Assembly (NCBI GenBank): GCA_950295325.1
Contig: OX485803.1
Coordinates: forward strand, 38,455,554 to 38,519,553
DNA from: Polytrichum commune
Lineage: Eukaryota > Streptophyta > Polytrichopsida > Polytrichales > Polytrichaceae
Length of the DNA stretch: 64,000 bases
Reading direction: 5' to 3'
The position numbers and the translations under genes are program-made. Below are positions 23,101 through 34,369 of this stretch, one piece after another. Position 1 is the stretch's first letter. Every line of letters starts with the position of its first letter. The notes under the pieces are model-generated. The model was not told the DNA's origin and did no database searches. It saw only the letters and a list, made by a program, of their open reading frames with translations.

Positions 23101-24543
23101 ACAACTATGGTCATTTTCTTGTGTTCTATCTGCTTAACGCTGAATTTTGGGATGGTTGTGGACAGGTGAACTTCATAGTCGCAGCATGTGAGAATATGAT
23201 CAGTGGTGGAGGCATGAGGCCGGGTGACATTCTTACAGCTTCCAATGGAAAGACCATTGAGGTCTGCATTACCTACCAAACATATCAACTTTTGCATTGA
23301 TGCACAAGTGTTTGAACCCCTTCATCAATAGTTGTGTAAGCTCACTAATGTGAATGGTGGGATATTCTTTGCAGGTAAATAATACAGACGCTGAGGGCAG
23401 GCTCACATTGGCAGATGCGCTAATTTATGCAGGCAATCTCAAGGTTGATAAGGTCTGTAAAGTTCGAGACCTTTTGAGCACGGCTTGACTTCTTTTCAAG
23501 GTTGTGAAATGACTCTTTTGCTGCACTTATTGGTGTGCACTATATGATTATATCTTTGGAGTGATGTCAACTTTCTATCTGTGGATTAGCTTGAGAATTC
23601 ACAATATTCAGAGGATAGATCTTCTGCCAATCTCTGTATTTGAGCTGTTAGAACCATCTTCATTAAATGTACTTTTGGAAATGTGCAGATTGTTGACCTG
23701 GCAACTCTTACTGGAGCTTGCATCATTGCTCTTGGAAATGAGATTGGAGGTGAGTTGCTACATATAGATAAATTTAAAAAATGTTGTTAAATCATGTTTT
23801 CTCTCAACAAGTGTCCTCAAGCTTAGTTATGTCAGTCATGCATCTTGCTTATGTGATGCCAACATTCATTGTGTGATTCCTGGCCTGGTCATCTGAACTA
23901 GGTACTGCAGGTCTGTTTGAGTTTTGTCGTACTCCCAGTGAATTTTCTTCTGAAATTCCCTGTTGTTAATTGTGAATCTGCAGGGATGTTCACACCAAAT
24001 GATGCGCTTGCTGAGGAGCTCACAGAAGCCTCCAAAAAAGGGGGAGAGAAGTTTTGGAGGATGCCCATGGAGGATGGCTATTGGGAGATGATGAAGTCAA
24101 ACATCGCAGATATGGTTAATACTGGTGGTCGTCCCGGCGGGTCCATCACTGCAGCTCTATTCTTGAAGCAGGTCAGTGATTTTGCAACTTTCTGCATAAC
24201 TCTCTTGAATTGACTGTTCCTGCAACCCTGCATTTATGTCAAGCATGTTGCTTGTTGCCAAACTCAAAACTTTGTTTTTCAGATTTGCAGCTTCATTTGC
24301 AGTAATATGCAGTTGCATCTATCAATGAGTGTTTGTGGTTTGATGTCATCTGCATTTTGCTTACACAACACAATGCAACTCTAACTTTTGCAACTTGGGA
24401 GTGATGGCTTACAGTTTGTGGATGAGAATATGCCCTGGGCACATCTGGATATTGCGGGGCCAGTTTGGAAGGACAAATCAGGTGCAACTGGGTTTGCAGT
24501 CTCCACTTTGGTACAATGGGTCACAAAGCACAAATCGTCGTAG
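20132..24543 (+). CDS. LAP: Leucine aminopeptidase, M17 family, probably organelle-targeted; 10 coding exons
   Basis: Zinc metallopeptidase that removes N-terminal residues from peptides; plant members are hexameric and plastid or cytosolic. Exons: 20132-20494, 21274-21673, 22042-22236, 22489-22714, 22896-23022, 23166-23261, 23375-23452, 23689-23749, 23984-24171, 24415-24543. Every intron is GT-AG and the exons total 1863 nt (620 aa). Catalytic core: [13 protein letters not shown] (metal-binding Lys and Asp), [19 protein letters not shown], the signature [15 protein letters not shown], and [18 protein letters not shown]. Residues 1-94 are Ser/Arg-rich with few acidic residues, like a transit peptide. 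Met95 (20414, [11 protein letters not shown]) is an alternative start that would give a cytosolic form. Exon 1 uses GAG|GTGCTC, a weak donor chosen because it keeps phase and homology. Intact and probably functional. Confidence 0.95.
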
Positions 24544-24869
24544 ATGGCCCAACCTTGGTGTAATGAAAGAGGAAGCTTTCTTTTACAGAGGCTCGTATAG
24601 ATACTCCTCCAGTAGTCTTTCCAGTTCACTGTTTCAGCTTGGTATTCAAGCATGCTAAAACACCTCTTCAGGTGCACTTGTAAAGTTCAGACTTAGTTCC
24701 AAATACCTGGGTTCATAAAGAAATGCTATCTTTTCAATATATTTGTGAAAGTGTGATGCAGTTTCATATGAGGATTGGTCCTCATTCACGATTTGGGCTT
24801 TTGTTTGTGATGTGTACCTGAATGTTGTAGTTAGGCAATGGTTTGGCTTAGTGTTGAAGTCACAAATCC

Positions 24870-25066
24870 TCTGTATATACAGTATATATAAACATAAGCA
24901 TCAGAGGTATTTCTTTCTTGATCAAAAGCTAGCCCACCGATTTCTTTTGAAATCAAAATCACTGCTTGTGAATTCAACCTCTTATTCACAATGTGTGTAA
25001 ACATTGTTAACATGATCAAGAAAGAAATACCTCTGATGCTTCTGTGTATATATATATATATATACA
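24870..25066. repeat. Inverted repeat (foldback) in the 3' flank of the aminopeptidase gene
   Basis: Perfect 29-bp arms AAGCATCAGAGGTATTTCTT... (24896-24924) and its reverse complement (25013-25041), 88 bp apart. The complementarity continues outward imperfectly through TATATA-rich sequence (to about 24870 and 25066). Probably a small MITE inserted in or just after the 3' UTR. Target duplication is unclear because of the TA-rich ends. Confidence 0.6.
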
Positions 25067-26177
25067 TGGGGTAGCTTTTGAGGCACTGAGGTGGAAGGAG
25101 ACCTAGCTGGTGATGTGGGATGACTTTGTAAATTGCAAATGCAACGAGAGGTTCTACAATGTATACGTATGTGGCTATGCATAAATTTTTGTGGCAAGAG
25201 TATTTGGCTATGTTTTGGTGATGTGGAGCTAGCACGTGGCCCCCACTTCCAAAGTTATTGATGTAAATGTGGCTAACAAATTGCAAAGAACATATAAATT
25301 GGCTACATGTCAGCATTATTGTGAAAAAAAATTGTTCCATGGGAAAATTGAACTCCGGTCATTGGATTCTGTTCTCTCTAGTGCGAAATGACTTGCAAAA
25401 TCACACATTAGCACAACCCATCCACCACCCTAACAAAATTAGTATCTAAGCAGTTGACATGCATTTGACATCTTTTGACAACGGTTCCTTCCAAATATAG
25501 TTAGTGCACTTAACATGCAGTGTTCAGGATTGAAGTCTTCAGTGTCCTTCAAACGTGATTTGGCCCTTCAAAATATACCTCTCAAAACAACCTTTCAAGA
25601 CGCAACCCCAAATTGAAAATGAAGACATCACTTGAAGTCCTCAATATAATCTGCCTGCCACAAGAACCAACAAGCGTAAGGCATTGTCACTCCAAGAAGT
25701 GGAGTTAGATGGTTGAATCTTAATTCTTCACATTGTATTGGAAACATGTACCATATAATTCATTCACAAGTTTAATATGAGTTTTGTATTTCATTTCTAT
25801 AATCTTAGTTTGATGTGTTGGATTTGAAACAACCGTTCAACTGAATGGCTGAAATTTCAGAGCCCTTTAAAATGAAACTCATATGAGGGCTTCAATCTTG
25901 AACGCTACTTACATGTCCTCCCACGAATATTTCCCTTGCATCTTTCCATTTGCTGTGGATTGTATCCAATTGCATGTGCACAATATGCACTACAAACACA
26001 AATTCCACTATCGTGGAAATGAAACTTCATCCGCCCTCTATCACCATCAATTCTATTTGCACAAATTCATTTCTATCAATATCCATATCACCTTCTCCTC
26101 ATACATCTTTTAATTAATCCATACTCGGTACCTCAATCTCATAATCTTCATGTCCTGCACCCTTGTCAAGCACTTTC
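25067..26177. other. Gene-free interval
   Basis: No recognised gene. The far right end joins a minus-strand reading frame discussed under the split gene relic. Confidence 0.35.
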
Positions 26178-26235
26178 TAGTGCATTTGGTTGATTGCATC
26201 ACATTCTTGACATTTAGCAAAGACACCTTTTGCAA
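26178..26235 (-). pseudogene. Split unidentified gene relic, segment 3 (right of it the copia element)
   Basis: Minus strand from the copia target site reads AKGVFAKCQECDAINQMH then a stop. The frame is continuous with the open frame on the other side of the copia element (34616 upward) when the 8.4-kb insertion and one TGCAA copy are ignored. C-x2-C spacing (AKCQECD) is notable. Family not recognised. Confidence 0.4.
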
Positions 26236-26481
26236 TGTTAAGGCAACCTATAGCTAGCATGATGACCTATAGCCAAATATAGATGACGGCAGCTACCGGA
26301 AGGTAGTTGCACTACACCCGAGGTAGTGGGTCCAGGGTTAGTTAAACATAATACTGTAGGCGGCTAAGTGACGGCTAATTGCCATTAATGTATTCAAACT
26401 TAAATACATATATAAACGGTCACATGGCTTTGGTTGGCCACTTGCACTATTACTCTTAGTGCCTATTGCCTAGTCTTAACA
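26236..26481 (+). repeat. 5' LTR of the copia element
   Basis: Starts TGTTAAGGCAACC, ends TAGTCTTAACA; 246 bp, same length as the 3' LTR. A TATA-like stretch (ACATATATAAACGG, about 26406-26420) could be its promoter. Followed by the primer-binding site. Confidence 0.95.
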
Positions 26482-26495
26482 CGTTATCAGTCATG
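26482..26495 (+). other. Putative primer-binding site of the copia element
   Basis: CGTTATCAGTCATG directly follows the 5' LTR. Many plant copia elements have ACGTTATCAG at this place. The match is shorter than usual, so the tRNA is not assigned. Confidence 0.5.
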
Positions 26496-26734
26496 ATTGC
26501 TTGAGAGCTCCTAGTTCAATTTTTTTTTTCTCTTTCCCGCTCAAGACTAAGCTTCAACCCTACATAAACGTCTGCTCACTGTCTAGTTCGCTCTCTCCGC
26601 TCCGCTACACCACGTGGAAGCGCTGGTCCTACATCAGCTCATCTGATTCACTTTTTAGATCAGATTGCAACTAGTATTAGATGATCAGACTACAAATTAG
26701 AGAGACCCTAATGGTTAGTTAGAACACCTTAGAG

Positions 26735-27090
26735 TGTTGCTGCTGCAGATACAAGTTGATACAGTTTAGATTTGCTGCAGGCAAACTTCTTCTAGCTGCT
26801 ACAGAAAACTTTCTCCTCTTGCTGCTACAGACAAATTCCTTCTTTTGCTGCTGCAGACAACCTCATTTTTGTTGCTGCAAATAACTTCTCCATATTGCCG
26901 CAGAAAACCTCTTATTGTTGCTGTCACAGAGAACTTCTCCTTGTTGATGCAGACAACACTTACCTGCTGCCGCTGCAGACAACTTTCATTCGCTGCTGCC
27001 GCAAACACGTCATTATACTGCTGCCGCAAACAATCTCTTTCTGCTGCTCCCGAAGGTGGCCTGCTGCTGATGCAGCGAGTTGCTGACTAG
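26735..27090 (+). repeat. CTGCTGC-rich tandem repeats in the copia 5' leader
   Basis: About a dozen imperfect units of about 24-30 bp, each like TTGCTGCTGCAGACAACTTC, lie between the primer-binding site and gag. Leader repeats of this type occur in plant LTR elements. All reading frames through them are incidental. Confidence 0.7.
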
Positions 27091-27348
27091 CTCTGATAAG
27101 CTTACTTACTTACTTACTTTCATTCTGGCCAAACTCACATTGAATCTGAAACCACAACAAATCCAGTCCAGATACACAAATGTACACTTTACTAGATCAG
27201 AAGTATATTTGTATACTTCCGATGCTACATTTGTTCAATCAAATTGTAGTAGGCCGAAACCAAAAAGTATCATCACTCTAGTATATAACTTACAACACAC
27301 TCTATAGATAGCTCACCTAGTTACCATCAGATTCCTAGATGATATGAA

Positions 27349-28247
27349 ATGGCATCATCTTTGAATCCGATAGTGACACTAGCTACCATTAGTCGACCAC
27401 TAGTAAATATCGGTGGAAACATGAAAGTGGAATTCAACCCCCTTGCTGCCGATGGGTCGAACTACCTAGAATGGGAAAATGATGCTAGGGTAGCTCTAGG
27501 AGCCGAAAAAACAACTATCTACCTTGACAAAACAACAGCCGAAGGTCGGCCCGATTCTCTAAAATGTCAAGTGTTGATATATTCTTCTCCGAAGGCACCT
27601 ACACCCGTCCTTGAGACAACAATACATTAAAGTTGATCACCCAGCTAACCTGTGGACTCATCTACGTGACAGGTTCCATCATGAACATACCATATTTCTA
27701 CCTGAGGCTAGAAATAACAAGATTAATCTCAGGGCCCTTGATTTTCCCGATTTGCTCTCATTTAACGGAGAACTCCACCGAATCTCATCTCAACTTAGCT
27801 TGTGTGGTGAGCCACTCACTGAGGCTCAACTGATCGATAAGACTCTCTCCACTTTCCCACCTGCTTTGCAATTCTTGCCCAACAATACCGAAACATGAAA
27901 TTTGAGAAACATAGCACACTGATGTCTCACCTTCTTCTCGTAGAGAAACATCAGGCAATGTTGCTTAAAAATGCAGAATCCAGGCCCGCACGTGAGATCC
28001 ACGCCATGATAGCTGTTGGACCATCAAAAAGAGCGCCGGCCGTACACCTCTCGGAGGCACCGCGCCGATCACCAAGGGGTTTCTAACGCCGACCTCCACC
28101 TAGGTCATTTAAATTCAAGCATAGGGACCAAAAACCGAGGTATGTTCCGCCAAAACATAAAGCCTAAAAGCAATCCACATCCTCATGTCATAAATGTGGC
28201 CGCTCGGCCATTATGCGAGAGATTGTCGAGCATCGGCTTACGTAATT
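27349..28247 (+). pseudogene. copia gag (frameshifted), with broken zinc knuckle
   Basis: Begins MASSLNPIVTLATISRP. The DGSNYLEWENDARVAL block is the typical start of the copia gag (UBN2-like) domain. After a frame change near 27610 it continues with WTHLRDRFHHEHT and SSQLSLCGEPLTEAQLIDKTLSTF. A zinc knuckle is recognisable at about 28190-28235: CHKCGR lies in one frame and the GH-x4-C half in the next, so a one-base indel splits it. At least three frame breaks. Confidence 0.85.
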
Positions 28248-28250
28248 TAG

Positions 28251-28578
28251 ATGTATAAGGAGCTACAGAAATTACGTAGCCAAAATAGAGAATCTCATGC
28301 AGTCCAAATTCCATCTATCCCTGATATGGACATAGAGAATTACATGACTGTTACAACTTCAATGACTCAAGGTATGGAGGCTGCCCTATTGGACAATGCC
28401 TCTACACATACCGTATTGAGGAGTTTAATGTTTTTATCATTCCCGGCTGGTAACATAGGTTGGCGAACTAGCCACGTTACCACAATAGCGGGACAAAAAA
28501 ACATAACCTTCAAAGAAGGCATAACAACTGTGTTGCTACCAGGGGACCACCCGATAACATGTCGAGATGCTATGTATG
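28251..28578 (+). pseudogene. copia aspartic protease region
   Basis: Open from 28251. ALLDNASTHTVL at about 28385 is the active-site block (usual D-S/T-A/G; here DNAS, so catalysis is doubtful). The downstream GQKNITFKEGITTVLLPGDHP strand pattern is as in copia proteases. The frame is cut at 28579 by the solo LTR and picks up again after it at about 30145 (PDAFRSLISYRYLRANGIH). Confidence 0.8.
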
Positions 28579-30139
28579 TGTGAGGCCAAACCCACCACAC
28601 GTAAGCGTCCTAGTCCAGGTGATGATTTTGAGAATCACATTCACTTCATATCATCATAAGGTGAATTGCTATGTGGCTCTCATGCCCAAGGTACTCACTT
28701 TATCTTAACTCAACTTGTTACATTATTTTGAATCTCTTGGCGTATGGTGGAATGTGATTTCTCAAGGGTCCAACCTGCGGCCTTGGCCACGCATGCCCTT
28801 AAAGAGAGTCCCCTAGCACCCTTGATCTTACTCCCCTTGTATTGACCATCGCTAGAGTGGTTAACGTTCTCCATCACTTGTGCACTTGCTTTATTTAATA
28901 TAGAGGCTGCATGCGTTGAAAAACGCTATTCTCTATAACCCATAGTAGGTACACTTTGCCAGTGAAGGCCACACATGCCAAGCAAGCCTAATGTGACTAG
29001 CTACTTATCTATGAGCTAATTAAGTTGTCTACCTACTAGGCTATCTTATTTGTAACTAGTACCCATTAGTTAATGAGTAATTGCCACCTTGCTTACTTCC
29101 ACTAATTAACTACCCATTGTAGCTTCATGTGTATAGGTTAATAACCCAACCAACTTCCAGTATGTAGCCCAGTAAACCAGCTTAATGTAGCTCAGAAATT
29201 CAGCTCCCAGCTGCTGCAGCCGAATACAACCCAGTAGACCAGTTGAATGTAGCTCAGGAAATCAGCTCTCAGCTGCTGCAGCCGAATGCAAACCAGTAAC
29301 TAGCTTAATGTAGCTCAGAAATTCAGCTCCCAGCTGCTGCAGCCGAATGCAGCCCAGTAGACCAGCTTAATGTAGCTCAGAAAATCAGCTCCCAGCTGCT
29401 GCAGCCGAATGCAGACCAGTAACCAGCTTCCAGCTGCTGTCTAAATATTAAACTAGCCACCCCACACCACTAATTAAGACTTCCACTAAACTCAAGATAA
29501 TCTTTCAACTAACCAACTAATTCCAACCTCTTAATTCTAAATGTTTAACTACCTAATCCCTAATATTATGTCTAATGCTAAGAGCTTACCCCAAGTGTGA
29601 GCGGTGAGAGAGAGAGCTTAACTAATTAACTTCACTAAAACTAATAACCCACACACGTGGCTCAAGCTCTTAAGAACTTGCTCCCTTGAGAGCGCTTAAT
29701 GGAGAGAGAGGGAAATGAGAGAAAAAACACCTTAAGTAGCAAAGAGGGAGAGAGGGAGAGAAAGAGAGAGAGAGGTGAGGATAGGGTGAGAAGATAAGCA
29801 CCTCCAATCACAATTCTTTAACCCTCTCCTCCAAAGTAGGGACTAATCCCCATCCACCAAGCTTCCTTCTTCCTAAACCAACAAGGTGGATCCAAAAGTG
29901 GGCATTTAACCCGTGGAGCTCACCTTGCCTCACCTTACCCCTTACTCACATAATCAAAGCATCCTCTTATTGAAATCAAACCTTGAAATAGCCACGCCAC
30001 ACCACCTAATGCCTAAATTTAAATCCACACCACACTTCATTCTTTTTATGTTTTGTGAATCATCATAACACATCAAAGTCAAACTAAAATTGGTTTCGAA
30101 GAGTTAATCACCACATGTGGGCACCATTTTGGGCTCACA
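28579..30139 (+). mobile_element. Solo LTR (1561 bp) inserted in the copia protease/integrase junction
   Basis: Starts TGTGAGGCC and ends GGGCTCACA, giving the terminal inverted TGTGAG/CTCACA of an LTR, with a 5-bp duplication GTATG (28574-28578) and GCATG (30140-30144), one mismatch. No internal retrotransposon genes are present, so it is best explained as a solo LTR left by LTR-LTR recombination. The interrupted copia frame is in register across it. Family (probably gypsy by length) not proven. Confidence 0.8.
29165..29430 (+). repeat. Tandem repeat inside the solo LTR, about 62 bp x 4
   Basis: Units contain CAGCTTAATGTAGCTCAGAA, TTCAGCTCCCAGCTGCTGCA and GCCGAATGCAGCCCAGTAGA. Four successive copies with few differences; a fifth is partial. 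Confidence 0.85.
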
Positions 30140-30144
30140 GCATG

Positions 30145-30384
30145 CTCCCGATGCCTTCCGAAGCCTGATCAGCTACCGGTACCTAAGGGCAAATGGTATC
30201 CACCTCTCTACCACGATAGAGAACGATGAAGAGGCGCTGACACTCAGGCAGGGACAGAGAACCCTCGCCACCGCAATAGCGGGAGTCGACGGCCTGTATG
30301 AGATCGCTATCAAAGCAATTAGCCCCACCCCTAGGGTTGAGGAAGAAGTACGTTTGGTTGCACGGGACAGAGGTCCCGATGTAA
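30145..30384 (+). pseudogene. copia segment between protease and integrase (part 1)
   Basis: Continues the protease frame after the solo LTR: PDAFRSLISYRYLRANGIH and GVDGLYEIAIKAISPTPR, then RDRGPDV just before the CACTA insertion at 30385. This is the region leading to the GAG-pre-integrase domain. Confidence 0.8.
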
Positions 30385-30640
30385 CACTACAAGAGTTTAT
30401 ATGACCTATTTGATAAAAATGTGACGAAATTCTGTTAATTTGGGTGTTATATAGGGCACCTTGATTCGGTCATACAATTAACAGAGTTCTGTCAATTTCT
30501 TTGTCATCTGGGACAATTATACACGTAGGATTCCATTTACTCCGGCCCCCTTGCCATGTTGGATTCTCTTTATCTCGTCATTTACCCATGGTGATGTGGT
30601 TTAATGTCCAAGTTATATTAGTAAAAAATCCTAAATTAGT

Positions 30641-30828
30641 AATCCACCCTCGCATTCGGGGCCTACTCACATAGGTCTAAGGGCGAAGGGCCACCTCACC
30701 TAACCTAGGCTAATGGACAAAGCCACCTACCCACCCTAGGCGAAGCCAAGGGTGAGGGGTCAAAGGGATCGAACCTTGAACCTCTTGGCTTAGTGTGAAG
30801 GCCTTAGCCACTAAGACATCGCTCATTA
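30641..30828 (-). repeat. tRNA-derived SINE-like insert within the CACTA element
   Basis: On the minus strand from 30824, GATGTCTTAGTGGCTAAGGCC resembles a tRNA D-arm/A box. About 30 bases on, GGTTCGATCCC (30765-30775) is a near-perfect B box. The GC-rich tail to about 30641 is unlike the AT-rich host element. No complete cloverleaf, so it is a SINE-like or tRNA-derived sequence and not a tRNA gene. Confidence 0.6.
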
Positions 30829-31039
30829 CATGATATAGGCCAAGTATGTAAGAGTTTTGTATGAAGAAGCCATAAGACTTATAAACTTATGTATATATAT
30901 TTTTTAATTAGTGAAAGTAAAAAAAACATAGAATTAATGTATTTACTGTTTTTAATTAGTACGTATTGTATTTGTATTAAAAACAATTTACAAAAATACT
31001 CCTAAACATTATTACAGTAATTACAGTAATTATTTTAAC

Positions 31040-31290
31040 TACATCAATTACAATAATTTCAGTATTTACCTAAATTAGAAATTTTCAATATTTACTTAAA
31101 TTAGCAAATTTCGGTATTGACCTAAATTAGCAAATTTCAATATTTACTTAAATTAGCAAATTTCAATATTTACTTAAATTAACAAATTTCAGTATTTACT
31201 TAAATTAACAAAATTCAGTATTTAGTTAAATTGGTAATTTCAGTATTTACTTAAATTGGTAATTTCAGTATTTACATTAATTAATTAAAT
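31040..31290 (+). repeat. Short tandem repeats in the CACTA element, about 27 bp x 9
   Basis: Units like AAATTAGCAAATTTCAATAT TTACTT repeat with variation (TTAGCAAATTT, TTAACAAATTT, TTGGTAATTT). CACTA elements usually carry repeated subterminal transposase-binding motifs; these may be such a block or simple satellite expansion. Confidence 0.7.
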
Positions 31291-31584
31291 TAGTTATTAC
31301 ATTAATTATAGTAAATACATTATTTATATTAATTACTTATACTAGTAATTACAATAATTAAAAACCTTTTGTAACACCTTTTGTTGTTAATAAATATGAG
31401 ACACATGCTCAGGTGAAGGGAATAAGTTAAACGTGAAATATATAAATCTGATGACAGAAAATTGACACAAATTTTGAATAATGCCCGAATTGACAAAAAC
31501 TCATAGCTTTGAGCTGATTTTGTCACTTCGGACATTTTAGTGTCACATTTTTGTCAATTATACACCCATTTCCTTGTAGTGTAA

Positions 31585-32340
31585 GAACCCGCAACTTAGC
31601 CCGAAAAACTGGCATATATCTCATGGCAGCTGGTCTCTCAGATATATGGCATAAAAGGCTTGGATACCTTAGCACTACTATATTTCGGAGGATGCTCCCC
31701 GTCCTGGCCGGCCATAACCTTACATCCGCGGATGCTGGCAAGATAGCCCCATGTGAGGCATGCATTTAAGGTAAGATCATCAAGAGGTCGTCCCAGTGGC
31801 AACTCCCCACCGAATTACCACCACCGCTCCATCGACTTTAAGGTGATATCTGTGGACCTATCAACCACCTTCAAATTCATTTCGGTATTTTCTAGTGCTC
31901 ATAGACGCATCCAGAAGCCACCTAGAAGTAGTCCTCTTAACCATTAGGAATCTTGTATTCTCCATAATTCTTGCAATTCTGATACGCTATAAAAACCATT
32001 TTCATGAATACCTTGTCAAATTCCTCTGGATGGATAATGCATTAAAATTTCGTTCACATGCATTTGAGGATTATTGTCCCGCATCAGGCATCACCCTTAC
32101 CTATGCCGTACCTTATGAACATTCGCAAAATGGTATTGCGGAAGCTTTCATAAAGAAAATTCAGCTAATAACTAGGTTTTTGCTCATCCATGCTAAACTC
32201 CCAGATTCATTTTGGGGCCATGCGGTTCTTCATGCCGCAACCCTCCTACGGTTGAGACCAACTTTATTCAACCAACAAATCCCATATGAACTCATTGCCG
32301 ACTGGCCACCCAACATTATCCACTTACGTGTACTTGGCTG
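31585..32340 (+). pseudogene. copia pre-integrase and integrase
   Basis: 31610-31790 has GIYLMAAGLSDIWHKRLGYLS and ends APCEACIKG-like, the GAG-pre-integrase HHCC part, with a stop near 31770. Integrase follows: GDICGPI at about 31842 (first catalytic Asp), LIDASRSHLEVVLL, then in 31895-32341 WMDNALKFRSHAFEDYC (second Asp) and EHSQNGIAEAFIKKIQ (catalytic Glu). The conserved LPDSFWGHAVLHAATLL comes next. Frameshifts separate the pieces. Confidence 0.88.
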
Positions 32341-32347
32341 ACAGATT

Positions 32348-34279
32348 TTGGTACCTGTACATGAACCACAGCGAAAAATCATAGGGATTCACCGATTCGA
32401 AGCCATTTACCTCGGATACGATTTCCCTAGTATCATCAGATATATGGATCCCAAAATTGGGACCATCCTCAAAGCCATGCTAGTAAACTGTAAGTTCATT
32501 GAACACATATTTCCCAACCCACCGGTTGACCGCACGGTCAAACAAATCCCATTAAATTTCCAGGCCCCTGAAACCTTGATTCTAAACCCGGATCCTCGAA
32601 CATCACTAGTTGACACCGAAGTCACTAAACTCATCAACCTGAAGGACCTAGTGGAACAGATCCCCGATGGTTTCTACCCGGACCTTAGAGTACTTCGGAA
32701 CCCACTACTCGGGACAAGTAACATTATACCCAACAAAAGGTATACACATTTATCAGAAAACACTAGATATTCGGAGAGGTATCCACTAAATTTATAAAAC
32801 CACCGGTAGGCCACAAACTAATTTTCTCCAGGAAATTTGATGCTAACGGCAAGTTGCTTCGATTCAAAATCCGCCTTATTGTTGAAGGTTTTTCACAACG
32901 ACCGGGAGAGGACTTCGACCAAACCTACGTGCCCGTCTTGGATATCACATAATTCAGGTACATGTTAGCATTAGCAGTCCATTTCGGCCTTGAAATCTTT
33001 CTCATGGATGTTGTAACAGCTTACCTATATGACAACCTGAATATGCTCTTATATATCTCACCCCCTTCATATTTCCTACCAAAGCTGCCTACCCCCTCAC
33101 TCGAGAGATTTCTAGGCCTACGTATATGTAAGGCATTATACGGCTTAAAATAAGCCGGCATAATGTGGTATCACCTGCTCCGAGATTTTCTGATTTCACA
33201 TGGATTTTTGCATGATCCGATTCTATCATGCATCTTTACTTTGACTCAGAACTCGCAATATCTTATTGTGGCTGTGTATGTGGATGATCTGAACTTGATT
33301 GGATCCCCGACATTGTGTAAATACACCGAGACTTACTCACGGCCCAATTTGACATGAAATTGCTCGGAAAGACCTCGTTTTGTCTTGGTGTACAGATCCA
33401 ACACTTTCTGAATGGCGTCCTTCTATACCAACAATTTTATATCCGTAAGCTGCCCAAATTCTTCAACATGAATCAGGCTGACGCATTGGCCGCGCCAATG
33501 ATCGGGAGGAGCCGCAGCGATGATGACCCGTACCGACCTTGCTCGGAGAAGGAGGAGGAGATAGTGGACATGTCCAAATACCTCACGGCGGTTGGATCGT
33601 TCACATATCAAACCACGCATACAAGGCCAGACATCGCATTCACAACAAACATGCTCGCGAGCACAGTAAAAAACCGACCGCCCACCATTGGAATGGTGTT
33701 AAGCACCTACTCCGATACTTACGAGGAACGGAAGACCTCGGGTTGTACTACAGAATGACACAAATGGCGAGATCATAGGATATGTTGACTCCGGATTCAA
33801 AACAGATGAGACAACGGACAAGTCTCAAACCGGTTACATATTCATCAAGAACGGAACACCGATATCATGGAAATCGGCCAAGCAAACCGTGACCGCCACA
33901 TCCACGAATCATGCCGAATTCCTAGCATTTCACGAAGCATCAAGAAAAACGGTATGACTAAGGACAATGCAAGAGATCCTAGCCAAACAATGCAAGCTGA
34001 ATCAAAAGTTCAAACCAACGGTCATATTCGAGGATAATACAGCATGTGTCGCCCAAATGAACACGGGTTTCATTAAGGCTGATCGGGTAAAACACATCAG
34101 CCCACATATATTCGGATTTGTTCAAGGCCTTATAGAAACATGTCAGATTGAGATAAAGAAGATAGAATCCGAAAACAACATAGCAGATATGCTTACAAAG
34201 GCATTACCTGCCTATAAGCATAAGAAGCTAGTGTTAAAGGCAGGAATGAAAACCTTACACAAACTCACTTCGAACTAGA
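32348..34279 (+). pseudogene. copia reverse transcriptase and RNase H
   Basis: 32348-32800 carries YLGYDFPSIIRYMDPKIG (end of integrase). Reverse transcriptase runs through FSQRPGEDFDQTYVPVLD, LEIFLMDVVTAYLYDNL (usually QMDVKTAFL-like), ALYGLK followed by a stop, and VAVYVDDLNLIG at about 33268 (YVDD catalytic box). RNase H includes LGKTSFCLGVQI, TRPDIAFTTNMLA, GYVDSGFKTDETTDKSQTGY, SWKSAKQTVTATSTNHAEF and VIFEDNTACVAQM, ending at ADMLTKALPAYKHKKL (stop about 34277). At least five stops or frameshifts. Confidence 0.9.
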
Positions 34280-34354
34280 TTACACTCTTTTCTTTATTGT
34301 TGATTTTTTCCTTTGGGTTTTACAGTAGTAAAGTTTTTAATGAGGTGATCGCTA

Positions 34355-34369
34355 TAGTTCGAGGAGGAG
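34355..34369 (+). other. Polypurine tract of the copia element
   Basis: GTTCGAGGAGGAG lies immediately before the TG of the 3' LTR, the expected site for plus-strand priming. Confidence 0.7.

Larger units (their letters stand above)
30385..31581. mobile_element. Non-autonomous CACTA (En/Spm) transposon inside the copia element
   Basis: Ends are CACTACAAGAG and CCTTGTAGTG, the classic CACTA termini, with a 3-bp duplication TAA on both sides (30382-30384, 31582-31584). The inverted similarity extends inward (AAATGTGAC against GTCACATTT). It is 1197 bp with no transposase. The copia frame on both sides is in register once the insert and one TAA are ignored. Confidence 0.92.

Noticed and set aside
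28584-30138. Complete retrotransposon inside the copia element
   Set aside because: No gag or pol, primer-binding site or second LTR inside; the TGTGAG...CTCACA structure with one 5-bp duplication fits a solo LTR.
30765-30824. Possible tRNA gene on the minus strand
   Set aside because: A and B box-like motifs exist but no acceptor stem or full cloverleaf; better explained as a tRNA-derived SINE-like sequence.
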